The translations under genes and the position numbers were made by a program. Below are positions 38,605 to 46,465 of a stretch of 64,000 nt of DNA, piece after piece; position 1 is the first letter of the stretch; each line of letters starts with the position of its first letter. The stretch lies in assembly GCA_964632995.1 (NCBI GenBank), contig CAZWDL010000006.1, forward strand, positions 32,422-96,421, in the 5' to 3' direction. The DNA comes from CAZWDL01 sp964632995. GTDB taxonomy: Bacteria > Bacteroidota > Bacteroidia > Chitinophagales > Saprospiraceae. The notes below the pieces were generated by a model. That model was not told the origin of the DNA. It ran no database searches and saw only the letters and a program-made list of their open reading frames with translations.

Positions 38605-40332
38605 TTAAAAAGTGGAGTTGACGGTAAACCGCACACCACTGAACGCCGGTTCCAGCCGGCAAATGCCGCCGGTGCATACCACCCCTTCCACTTGTTTTAC
38701 GTAGCTGAGGGAAAAGCGGTTGCTCCGGTAGGTATAAAATACATCGAAGCGTGGAAAGTGTACCGACAATTTATCTCCTTCCTGATTTACCGGTGAATTT
38801 TTACCCGGGGTCACATTATACATATTCGAAAGAGTAAAGGTCCAATGGGGAGCAATACCCAGTTCCACAAGGCCGAAGAGCCAGTTGCCGTAGTCCTGAC
38901 GGGCTTTGGCTTTTTCATCGTACCCCGTGTGCATGTATTGCGCTTCCAGGCGCAGTGATTTTTTCCGGTCAATTTTGTAGAGGAAATCCAGGTAGGGCGT
39001 GAATGTTTCCACCAGCGGCACGCCGGGTTTAAACTCGTAGATTTCCTGATTGTACTGCTGTCGCTGTACGCCGCCCTGTATCGTCCATTTTCGCTGATGG
39101 CGGTATTTGATCTCTGTATATATTTCGCGGTATAACAAGCTGCCTTTCAGGTTGGTAATATTTGAAAAGTTGGCATTAAAGCTCCACTTGCGGTTGGGGG
39201 AATAACGAATGTCGGCCTGGTAGGCCCATTCACCCTGCTCCTGAATGGCCGGCACGTAGCGGGTCGTCAACCGGTAAGTATTGACGCGGCTCATGGGCGG
39301 GAGGAAGTTGATCATTCCGCGGTTGAGCTGCGCCTGCGGACGCGTTCGAAAGGTGAAGTTTTGGTTTCGTCTGGCCTCAAAGGTAAGGCCCCAGCCATTG
39401 GCGGCGTAGCTCAGGCTGGAATACAGCACGGAGCCGGGGGCCTGAAAAAACTTATCGCCTACGATGATTGTGGAATCCAGTACGAGTTCGCCGAAGGGAT
39501 CGTTCATCGGGTCGTCGGTTTTGTAAGCGCCTTCGACATACCACATGAAGTTGCCGGTAGTAAGCGTGTTGTACAAGGAAAAAGCGTAGGTATTGTATTT
39601 GGGTACAAAAGCCTCCTCCTTGGGGTAGGTATTGATGGTGGCGATCAGGTTGTTCATGGATTCATCGTCGAGGGTGCGATTGACAACGCCGAAGCCCGGC
39701 GCGAAAGTTACCGGGGCCTCTTCCGGGCCGGCGCTGAGGTATCCTTCGGTCTGAAATCCCTTAACCACCGAATTGTAGTTATCGAATTGCTGTTTTTGAA
39801 GGCCAGTGAAGACCTTTACGCGCCATTGCGGCAGCAGTTGATATTGCAACCTGGCTCCGTACAGGGCGTTATCGATGAGCAGGGCGCGTTCTTCGTAGGC
39901 GCGAAATATGATGCCGCTGCCAATCTGATCATAGAGGTAGCCTACGGCAATATCGAGCTTATTGATGTTCTTTTTGATAAACCAGCGACCGATACCCTGT
40001 GCAGTGAAAGACCCCGTCGGGTTGAGTAAATTGGAATTGTTGAACAGGTCAAAGCGCAGCCCAAAGTCGAAGCCCCAGTTGCTGTAGGAAAGGTTCAGCC
40101 AGGTGTCTGCGCTGTACAGCTGACGGTCGTACTGGGGCGTATTGGCCGCTCCGATCACCGTGTCGCGAATAAAGAAATTGCCGGCTGCCTGCAGGTTGCC
40201 GGAGATGATCCCACCGTTGTTCTCGTTTTGGGCGAAGGCGCCGGGAACTACCTGCCACAAAAGGAAACCCAGGAGAAGCAGGGCCCGCCGTCGCTTTGCC
40301 GCGATTGGGGATTTTATTGAATAGCGATACAT
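38605..40332 (-). CDS. DUF6029 family outer-membrane beta-barrel protein
   Basis: A 575-residue exported protein: signal peptide (about 1-34) ending GAFAQ, then a beta-strand pattern across its whole length with many aromatic residues (NWGFDFGLRFDLFNN, WRVKVFTGLQKQQFDNYN, WTIQGGVQRQQYNQEIY), ending FSGVRFTVNSTF in aromatic Phe like an outer-membrane barrel. It is found in Bacteroidota next to Omp28 and TlpA genes. It probably forms one transcript with Omp28. Function unknown; possibly a channel or anchor for the redox lipoprotein. Confidence 0.78.
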   Translation of the reverse strand: MYRYSIKSPIAAKRRRALLLLGFLLWQVVPGAFAQNENNGGIISGNLQAAGNFFIRDTVIGAANTPQYDRQLYSADTWLNLSYSNWGFDFGLRFDLFNNSNLLNPTGSFTAQGIGRWFIKKNINKLDIAVGYLYDQIGSGIIFRAYEERALLIDNALYGARLQYQLLPQWRVKVFTGLQKQQFDNYNSVVKGFQTEGYLSAGPEEAPVTFAPGFGVVNRTLDDESMNNLIATINTYPKEEAFVPKYNTYAFSLYNTLTTGNFMWYVEGAYKTDDPMNDPFGELVLDSTIIVGDKFFQAPGSVLYSSLSYAANGWGLTFEARRNQNFTFRTRPQAQLNRGMINFLPPMSRVNTYRLTTRYVPAIQEQGEWAYQADIRYSPNRKWSFNANFSNITNLKGSLLYREIYTEIKYRHQRKWTIQGGVQRQQYNQEIYEFKPGVPLVETFTPYLDFLYKIDRKKSLRLEAQYMHTGYDEKAKARQDYGNWLFGLVELGIAPHWTFTLSNMYNVTPGKNSPVNQEGDKLSVHFPRFDVFYTYRSNRFSLSYVKQVEGVVCTGGICRLEPAFSGVRFTVNSTF

Positions 40333-40555
40333 AACCGTACATGTTGAACGTTAAAGCGGTACGCCGGCCTTGTTATTCTCCGGTAAGGCCGTAAATTTAA
40401 CAATCGCCGTCTTCTCGCCGGAGAAGGAAAGTAGTTTGGCGAAAGCCGGAATTCAGAAAGCAGCTCTCAAACAGGGATTGAAAGACAGAAATTGTTAAGG
40501 TGTTTTCGGCAATAAAGGTAAAGATTTGTTTCACATACAATTAAAATTCACGACA

Positions 40556-41053
40556 ATGGATTGTGTTAAGTATTGTACGCTGTTTCTGCTCATTAGTTTC
40601 AGTACAGGGTTGCTGGCCCAGAAAAGTATTCCTTCGGTGAAGGTGCGTACCCTGAAGGGGCAGATGGTAGATATACAAGCGTACACGAACAAGGGGAAAC
40701 CCGTGGTGCTCAGCTTTTGGGCTACCTGGTGCGCTCCCTGTAAGAAAGAACTGGACGCTATTGCCGATATTTACGCCGATTGGCAGGCCGAATATGAGGT
40801 AGAACTGATCGCGATTTCAATCGATGACCAGCGCGCGCTACCCAAAGTGGGGCCTATGGTTCAGTCGAAAGGATGGCCGTATACTATTTTAACCGATGCC
40901 AATCAGCAGTTGAGAAACGCGCTCAATTTCCAGTCTATCCCCCAAACTTTTCTCCTGGATGCCTCAGGGCAGATCGTCTATGAGCATTCGGGCTATGTGC
41001 CAGGTGATGAGTACGAGCTGGAAAAGAAAATTAAAGAGTTGGCGGAAAAGTGA
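40556..41053 (+). CDS. TlpA-like periplasmic thiol:disulfide oxidoreductase
   Basis: A 165-residue protein read from the ATG at 40556 (a TTG ten codons upstream also opens the frame). A signal peptide ends LLAQ. The thioredoxin-like domain carries WCAPC (active-site CxxC) in SFWATWCAPCKKELDAI, the cis-Pro segment SIPQTFLLDA and the TlpA insert ISIDDQRALPKVGPMVQ. It should reduce periplasmic disulfides or apo-proteins. It is divergent from DUF6029/Omp28 and likely functionally linked with the CxxC protein there. Confidence 0.9.
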   Translation: MDCVKYCTLFLLISFSTGLLAQKSIPSVKVRTLKGQMVDIQAYTNKGKPVVLSFWATWCAPCKKELDAIADIYADWQAEYEVELIAISIDDQRALPKVGPMVQSKGWPYTILTDANQQLRNALNFQSIPQTFLLDASGQIVYEHSGYVPGDEYELEKKIKELAEK

Positions 41054-41066
41054 AACAGCCTCTCAG

Positions 41067-41302
41067 TAGGCAGCCCTCCAGTTAACATCGTTCCTGCAAA
41101 ACGTACTCCCTGGAGTCCAGGTGACATCCCTGCCTGACCGGCAGGCAGGACCGACCGCAGAAGGCGGTATCATCTGGGCGGCGGAGAGTGTGAAAACCAG
41201 TTCTTTACAAAAGGCTGTTAAAAGCAGGCAGTGTCCTGCTGGTGAATCCAGGTTTCTCTTCGCCCCGGCGAACTTCGGCTTCTGACAGAAGGGTACTGCC
41301 TA
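41067..41302. repeat. Cluster of inverted repeats in the intergenic region
   Basis: CCAGGTGACATCC (about 41119) is inverted as GGTATCATCTGG (about 41168-41179), enclosing CCTGCCTGACCGGCAGGCAGG, itself a strong hairpin. Further out AGGCAGTGTCC (about 41227) is inverted as GGGTACTGCCT near 41302. The start CCAGRTGACATCCCTGCC also forms the arm of the terminator at 31503-31551, pointing to a dispersed palindromic repeat. No gene is visible in 41054-41314. Confidence 0.5.
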
Positions 41303-41314
41303 CTACTCCTTCCT

Positions 41315-42658
41315 TCAACTCTCTCCTTTATACGGGAACACATTCCCTGCTTTGTCGATGTAGTATTTTCGTCCTGCTTTTTTTACCAGGGCGCGGCCTT
41401 CCTCAAAGGGAGATTCCAGCGCGTCGTAGATGGCCGGGATAATCATATTTCCTTTTCTATCGATGAATCCCCATTTGCCACCGGTCAGCTGTACGCCGAA
41501 CAGGCCGTCTGCCAGGCAGCAGATATCCTGAAACTCCAGTCCTATGGCAAATTCCTTTTCTTTCTCATCATAGACGCCAAACTTACCGTTGTTGGAGACG
41601 ACGAGTAAGGATTCGCGCAGGTGATAAGATTTGATGTGTTCGAAGAATGGGTACAAGATGATATCACCCTGAGCCTGTGCGATACCGCGCTTACCGCTGC
41701 GCTCGATGAGGAAGAGGCCTCGCTGGGTGTGGAATGCCCTGATGTGATCGTATTCCGGCTCAAGCAGGTATTTACCGGAAATGTCGGTAAGTCCCCATTT
41801 CCCCTGTTCCTGTACGATCATGACCTTTCCGTAGGAAGTGTTAATTGTTTCCCGGTAAGTGAAACGGCGTTCTTGTGGCTGGGAAATGGTTTTACTTTCG
41901 CTTTTCTCCGCGGGCTCCCCTGCTTCCGCCCTTTCTGCCATTTCAGTTGTTTCTGCCGGTTTTGCCGGCTCAGTAGCGGGAACTGCTTCTTCCGGTGCTT
42001 CTTCTATCTTTTCGGGTTTGGGTTGAGGCATTTCCTTTGCTTTCGGCTCGGGTAGTCCGGCTAGTGGAGAGCTGATACCGGATAATGCTTCGGAAATGCC
42101 AAAGAAATTACTCTTCTTAAATTCTTTTGTCGCTTTGAGCGGTTTCTTTTCAGCCGGCGGCGATGCGGTCGTAGTCTTCTGCTGAAGCTGTCGACGGCGT
42201 TCGCGTTTGACAGGCAGGTTGGAGGTTTGCATACTTGGCGAGCGGTTGAGTTTTTCAGCCGGGATGATCCTAGCCTCGTCAGTGGGATCATTAGCAACCG
42301 TCAGTGGGGTTGAGAGGCCGCTGGTTTCGCCGGAAGAAAGCGGCCAAAGGATCAGGATACTGGCAGCCAGGATGAGGAGGGCAAGGCTGATGAATACCAG
42401 GCGCCGGCTCGACCGGGAGCGTTGGCTGAGCATTTTCTCGCTGGTTTCGATCAGTTTGCGCTCCGGAGCACTCAGCACCAGTAGGTTCTGGGAAGCCTGA
42501 ACCAGCTTTAATTCCCGGTTGCTGAGCAGAGTTTGTTTTTCTTCGTAACGCCGCACCCCCCGTTGGAGCGTCTGATAGGCCGTCTGGGCCGAATCACTGC
42601 CGGCTATTCGGCTTTGGTATTTCTTCCTGATTTTTTTCGCGAATTTTCTGAGATTCAT
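41315..42658 (-). CDS. Membrane-anchored WG-repeat protein (long paralogue)
   Basis: A 447-residue protein. Residues 1-85 are a basic helical cytoplasmic module with two blocks, LLSNREL (44-50) and LSAPERKLIETS (62-73), then one membrane helix (about 87-106). A long Pro/Glu/Lys/Ala-rich linker (about 110-260) follows, then four or five WG-type repeats (QGKWGLTDISGKYLLEPEYD, GKRGIAQAQGDIILYPFFE, GKFGVYDEKEK, GKWGFIDRKGNMIIPAIYD). The WG half is probably periplasmic. The N-terminal module resembles, from memory, the segment following the NTPase in nSTAND/WD40 proteins, but no NTPase is present. It is a paralogue of 42998-43927. Confidence 0.72.
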   Translation of the reverse strand: MNLRKFAKKIRKKYQSRIAGSDSAQTAYQTLQRGVRRYEEKQTLLSNRELKLVQASQNLLVLSAPERKLIETSEKMLSQRSRSSRRLVFISLALLILAASILILWPLSSGETSGLSTPLTVANDPTDEARIIPAEKLNRSPSMQTSNLPVKRERRRQLQQKTTTASPPAEKKPLKATKEFKKSNFFGISEALSGISSPLAGLPEPKAKEMPQPKPEKIEEAPEEAVPATEPAKPAETTEMAERAEAGEPAEKSESKTISQPQERRFTYRETINTSYGKVMIVQEQGKWGLTDISGKYLLEPEYDHIRAFHTQRGLFLIERSGKRGIAQAQGDIILYPFFEHIKSYHLRESLLVVSNNGKFGVYDEKEKEFAIGLEFQDICCLADGLFGVQLTGGKWGFIDRKGNMIIPAIYDALESPFEEGRALVKKAGRKYYIDKAGNVFPYKGES

Positions 42659-42997
42659 TTTAACCGGATTTGGATTTATTTTTGTCGACTAAGCTTAGTT
42701 CCTCGCAAAAGCATGATACAAACATCTGTTGCTCCGGACGATAATGCCGGCACCCAGATCTTTAAGGATCAGCGTACGTGATGGGGGGATCGGTATGATA
42801 AGCGCGGTATGTTAGATAGACCCAAACGGGAAAGCCCTCGTGAGGGTAAGGAGGACAGTTGGACGGAGTAAGGGTTTTGATGCCTCTCGGAAGTGGGGAA
42901 ACAAAGGGGGCTGTTAATCAGCTTCTAAGATAAGTATTTTTGAAATATGAAAGCAAGTGTTTGCCAAAAAATTTTCTCGTGAAGGCACAGATGCCGG
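42659..42997. other. Space between the two WG-repeat genes
   Basis: These 339 bases separate the paralogues, which suggests each has its own promoter. A short hairpin (CCCTCGTGAGGG, about 42835-42847) is the only structure I see; there is no gene and no clear TAnnTTTG on the minus strand. Confidence 0.4.
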
Positions 42998-43927
42998 TTA
43001 AATGCTCTTTGATAGTATCTGAACTGTTTTAGATTGCAGCTCTATGGCCGGACGTCCGCTGCGCAGATCGAATAAGCCCGCTTTTCCTTTTTCATAGATT
43101 ATCAGCAGGTGTTCGGAGGCCTGGTATTCGCCCAGCTTGTCATATCTGGGAGGCAACAACACCGTTCCCTTGGCATTAGCGATTCCTCTTTTGCCTTTAT
43201 ATTCGAGAATGAAGTAGCCTCGGGTGGTATCCAGTACACGTACGCGGCGATATTTCAGGGGCAGTAATACATTATACCGGGTATCGGCAAGGCCCCATTT
43301 ACCGGCTTTGCGCACCCGCAGTACCTTTCCATGGCTGGTCTTTACCGGGATGGTGTAAGAAAAGGGATTAACCAGCGGCTCTTCGATACCTTTCTCCTGT
43401 AGTTCGGCTGTTTCAGGAGCTGTATCTTGTTTATCCATTTCCATTTTTTGAAGGTCCGCCTTTTTCGTTTCAGGCTTCCTTTGCCTGGGTGTTTTTTCTT
43501 CCTGCCCAGGTTCTGCGGGAGTGGCGATGGACGTTTCTGCCGTTTTTTCCACAGCTATTTTGGGGAACGCTTGCCCTTCTCCTTCAGCTGTATCCTCGTT
43601 CAGTCCCCAGGCGGCCAGTGAAAAAATGAGGAGGCAGCTAAGTCCTGCCACGGCGATTTTGAGGTAGCGGCGCCGTTGCCGGCGTTGCTGTTCTTCCAGG
43701 CTGCGTTTGCTTTCTTCCAGCAACCAGCGTTCCTGAGAACTCATAACGAGACTTTGCCGGTAGAGCAAAATCGCTTTTAGTTCTGTTCCGGAAAGCAAAA
43801 GCCCTGATTGACGGTAACGTTTCAGCCCGTTATGCAGCAGTGCAAAAGCTTCCTGTTGGGCTTTTGCTTCATCGTACATCCTGCTTTGGATGGCCTCTGA
43901 AATGGGGTCGGTTTTTGATTTTTTCAT
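42998..43927 (-). CDS. Membrane-anchored WG-repeat protein (short paralogue)
   Basis: A 309-residue protein laid out like its neighbour: helical cytoplasmic module with LLLSGTELK (43-51) and MSSQERWLLEESK (62-74) at nearly the same positions, a membrane helix (about 90-108) after a basic QRRQRRR stretch, a charged linker (about 110-190), then WG-type repeats (AGKWGLADTRYNVLLPLKYR, GKRGIANAKGTVLLPPRYD, GKAGLFDLRSGRP). It ends where the longer protein continues with further repeats, so it is a C-terminally shortened copy. Tandem duplication is the simplest origin. Function unknown. Confidence 0.7.
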   Translation of the reverse strand: MKKSKTDPISEAIQSRMYDEAKAQQEAFALLHNGLKRYRQSGLLLSGTELKAILLYRQSLVMSSQERWLLEESKRSLEEQQRRQRRRYLKIAVAGLSCLLIFSLAAWGLNEDTAEGEGQAFPKIAVEKTAETSIATPAEPGQEEKTPRQRKPETKKADLQKMEMDKQDTAPETAELQEKGIEEPLVNPFSYTIPVKTSHGKVLRVRKAGKWGLADTRYNVLLPLKYRRVRVLDTTRGYFILEYKGKRGIANAKGTVLLPPRYDKLGEYQASEHLLIIYEKGKAGLFDLRSGRPAIELQSKTVQILSKSI

Positions 43928-44312
43928 ATGCGCAAATCGGTTTGTTGGACAGGAAACTTCCCATTACTCCTTGCAGATGACTGAAATAGTTGCATCGAAT
44001 GGTAAGTTCCGCGCCAGGAACACATTACTATATCCGGAATATCCCGGAAAAGTACCGGTTTGTAAAAGGATTTTGGCGTCTATCCGCAAACCTTCACAGG
44101 AAGGTGAAGAATATCCTTCGGCCCTGGAGGGGCGGGCTTGAGGCTATTTTTGGATTTACGCTCAGTTGTGCCTTTCAATCCCCGTGATTGAAAAGGCTTT
44201 AAGGGAGGAGGTTTTGTAATGAGAAGGAAATAAGTTCTAAATCAAGATACAATTTTTTTAGAAAAAAAGAGGATTTTTTAGAAAAAAACCTTTTGTATAG
44301 AGGGGGAAGGGG
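43928..44312. other. Intergenic region with A/T-rich direct repeat
   Basis: No credible gene. TTTTTTAGAAAAAAA occurs twice in tandem at about 44255-44288, just past the stop of the ABC-F gene. On the minus strand this gives T-rich runs that could aid termination. Confidence 0.4.
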
Positions 44313-46199
44313 TTAGGCCAGCTCCGCCAGGGTCATCCAGCGCATTTCCTTTTCTTCGATTTCCTTTTTGACTTCTCCCAGTTCGATGGAGAGGGCTTCA
44401 ATTCTTTCTGAGCTGAGGTCGGGTTGAGCAAAGGCGGCTTCGATTTCTGATTTGCGCTTTTCGAGCTTACCGATCTCTTTTTCAAGCCGGTTCATCTCCT
44501 TACGTTCGTGATAGGAGAGCTTGGGTTCCTCTTTTAGAGAGGCCCCGGGAGGTGACTTTTCCTGTTTACGTTGATCCTGGGCGGTGCGTTCTTCCTGGCG
44601 TTTTGCTGCTTCTCTTTCTTTTTGATAAGTGCGGTATTCGGAATAATCACCGATAAAATCGGTAATGATACCGTTCCCTTCGAAGACGAAGAGATGGTCG
44701 ACAATCTTATCCATGAAGTATCGGTCGTGGGTGACGACGATCAGGCAGCCGGGAAAATCCATCAGGAATTCTTCCAGGACATTCAGCGTAATGATATCGA
44801 GGTCATTGGTCGGCTCATCCAGGATGAGGAAGTTCGGGTTGCGCATCAGCACGGTCAGGAGGTGGAGGCGGCGGCGTTCACCGCCGCTGAGTTGGCTGAC
44901 GTATACCTGTTGCTGTTTTCGGTTAAAGAGGAATCGTTCCAGCAGTTGTTCGGCCGTGAGTTTTTGTCCTTTTTCCAGGGGGATATATTCGGCGATATCG
45001 CGAATGACATCAATTATGCGTTTATCTTCTTCGAGTTGGATTCCGGACTGAGTATAGTAACCGAAGACGGTATTTTCTCCGACGACCACTTTGCCCGTAT
45101 CGGGCCGGATTTCCTGGGTGAGCACTTTGAGAAAGGTCGTTTTGCCTACACCGTTGGGGCCAACGATGCCGACGCGTTCGCGTTTTTTAAATTTATAATC
45201 GAAACCTTCGACGATTTTCAGATCGTCGAAGTATTTACTTACGTTGTGGGCTTCCAGAATTTTTTTTCCCAGCCGTTGTCCTTTGATATCAATTTTCATT
45301 TCGCCTTCGCGGCGACGTCCGCTCACCTGATCCTTGAGATCATGAAAGGAGTCGACCCGTGATTTTGCTTTGGTGCCGCGGGCTTTAGGCATGCGATTGA
45401 CCCATTCCAGTTCTTTTTTCAGTAATTTCTTGGCTTTGTCGAACTCCGTACTTTCGATTTCCTTGCGCGTGGCCTTCTTTTCGAGGAAGTCGCTGTAGTT
45501 GCCGGAATAGCTGTAGATGCGTCCTCCTTCCAGTTCTATGATATGGTCACAGACGCGTTCGAGAAAGTAGCGATCGTGAGTGACCATTAGTAAGGTGAGA
45601 TTAGGTTGGCTGAGATATTCCTCCAGCCATTCGATCATATCGAGGTCGAGGTGGTTGGTGGGTTCATCGAGGATCAGCAGTTCTGGCTCATCGATGATCA
45701 GCTTGGCGAGCGCCAGTCGTTTCTTTTGACCTCCGGAGAGGTTTTTAATCGGCTGTTCGAGTTCGTCAATATTGAGTTTACTGAGGACCTCCTTGATGCG
45801 CGCTTCGAAGTCCCAGGCTTTCAGGTCTTCCATCCGGCCGATAGCGGCCTGCACCTCCTGGCTGTCTTCGGGGTGCAACATGGCGCGTTCATAGCGTTTG
45901 ATGGCCTCAATGAGCGGATTGTCGCTGTTGAAAACAGCTTCCAGCACCGTATTTTCTTCATCAAAATTGGGGTCCTGACTGAGGTAACCGATACGGACTT
46001 GGCGGTGGACGAAAATACTGGCGGTTTCTCCCTCGGGTTGTTCCTCCCCGGCGATAACCCGCAGCAGTGTCGATTTGCCCGTTCCGTTTTTGGCTACCAG
46101 CGCCACCTTTTCGCCCTGATTGATTTGGAGGGAAATGTGATCGAAGAGCACTTTCTCGCCGTAAGTCTTTGTAACATTCTCGAGGCTCAGATAATTCAT
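44313..46199 (-). CDS. ABC-F family ATP-binding protein (Uup-like)
   Basis: A 628-residue soluble protein with two ABC ATPase domains and no membrane part. Domain 1 (about 1-255) has Walker A AKNGTGKSTLL, signature LSGGQKKRLALAKL and Walker B LLILDEPTNHLD. Domain 2 (about 315-535) has GPNGVGKTTFL, LSGGERRRLHLL and FLILDEPTNDLD. The linker between them and the C-terminal coiled coil (about 560-628, LEKEIGKLEKRKSEIEAAF) match the Uup branch, which binds branched DNA or ribosomes. Its role is translation or ribosome-associated quality control, inferred from the family. Full length, single gene. Confidence 0.92.
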   Translation of the reverse strand: MNYLSLENVTKTYGEKVLFDHISLQINQGEKVALVAKNGTGKSTLLRVIAGEEQPEGETASIFVHRQVRIGYLSQDPNFDEENTVLEAVFNSDNPLIEAIKRYERAMLHPEDSQEVQAAIGRMEDLKAWDFEARIKEVLSKLNIDELEQPIKNLSGGQKKRLALAKLIIDEPELLILDEPTNHLDLDMIEWLEEYLSQPNLTLLMVTHDRYFLERVCDHIIELEGGRIYSYSGNYSDFLEKKATRKEIESTEFDKAKKLLKKELEWVNRMPKARGTKAKSRVDSFHDLKDQVSGRRREGEMKIDIKGQRLGKKILEAHNVSKYFDDLKIVEGFDYKFKKRERVGIVGPNGVGKTTFLKVLTQEIRPDTGKVVVGENTVFGYYTQSGIQLEEDKRIIDVIRDIAEYIPLEKGQKLTAEQLLERFLFNRKQQQVYVSQLSGGERRRLHLLTVLMRNPNFLILDEPTNDLDIITLNVLEEFLMDFPGCLIVVTHDRYFMDKIVDHLFVFEGNGIITDFIGDYSEYRTYQKEREAAKRQEERTAQDQRKQEKSPPGASLKEEPKLSYHERKEMNRLEKEIGKLEKRKSEIEAAFAQPDLSSERIEALSIELGEVKKEIEEKEMRWMTLAELA

Positions 46200-46282
46200 A
46201 CTATACGTTCTCTCTAAAGGGAGCTTTTTTACTGAGAAGCATCCCTGCTGATAAATGGGTTATGACAGCGTAGTAGAACCAG

Positions 46283-46318
46283 AGAAGACCTTCCAAATCA
46301 ACTTCAGAAGGTCTTCTC
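46283..46318. terminator. Hairpin upstream of the ABC-F gene
   Basis: GAGAAGACCTTC (46282-46293) pairs with GAAGGTCTTCTC (46307-46318). It lies between the ABC-F gene and the protease gene, 83 bases or more upstream of the ABC-F start. The minus strand after it is not clearly T-rich, so its role as the protease terminator is uncertain. Confidence 0.45.
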
Positions 46319-46403
46319 AACCAATATCATTGTCGATGGTCGCTTATAGTACGCTGAAAAATGAGGTTGATCGAAGGACCTCAAGTTTATTTCGGCCCGG
46401 ATG

Positions 46404-46436
46404 AGAACTGCCAGATTTTCGAAATCTGGCAGTTCT
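46404..46436 (-). terminator. Perfect 15-base-stem hairpin after the Prc protease gene
   Basis: AGAACTGCCAGATTT (46404-46418), a three-base loop, and its exact inverse (46422-46436) lie 29 bases beyond the protease stop codon. The stem is strong but no T run follows on the minus strand. It may stop transcripts, protect their 3' end, or be a repetitive palindrome. Confidence 0.55.
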
Positions 46437-46465
46437 ATACCGACGAAAACCTATGCTACAGCACA

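Noticed and set aside
44250..44292. Possible CRISPR-like short repeats
   Set aside because: Only two A/T-rich copies without spacer pattern; no cas gene is near.
44571..45362. Plus-strand open frame of 263 codons opposite the ABC-F gene
   Set aside because: The minus strand carries both Walker A and Walker B motifs and both ABC signatures; the plus frame has none.
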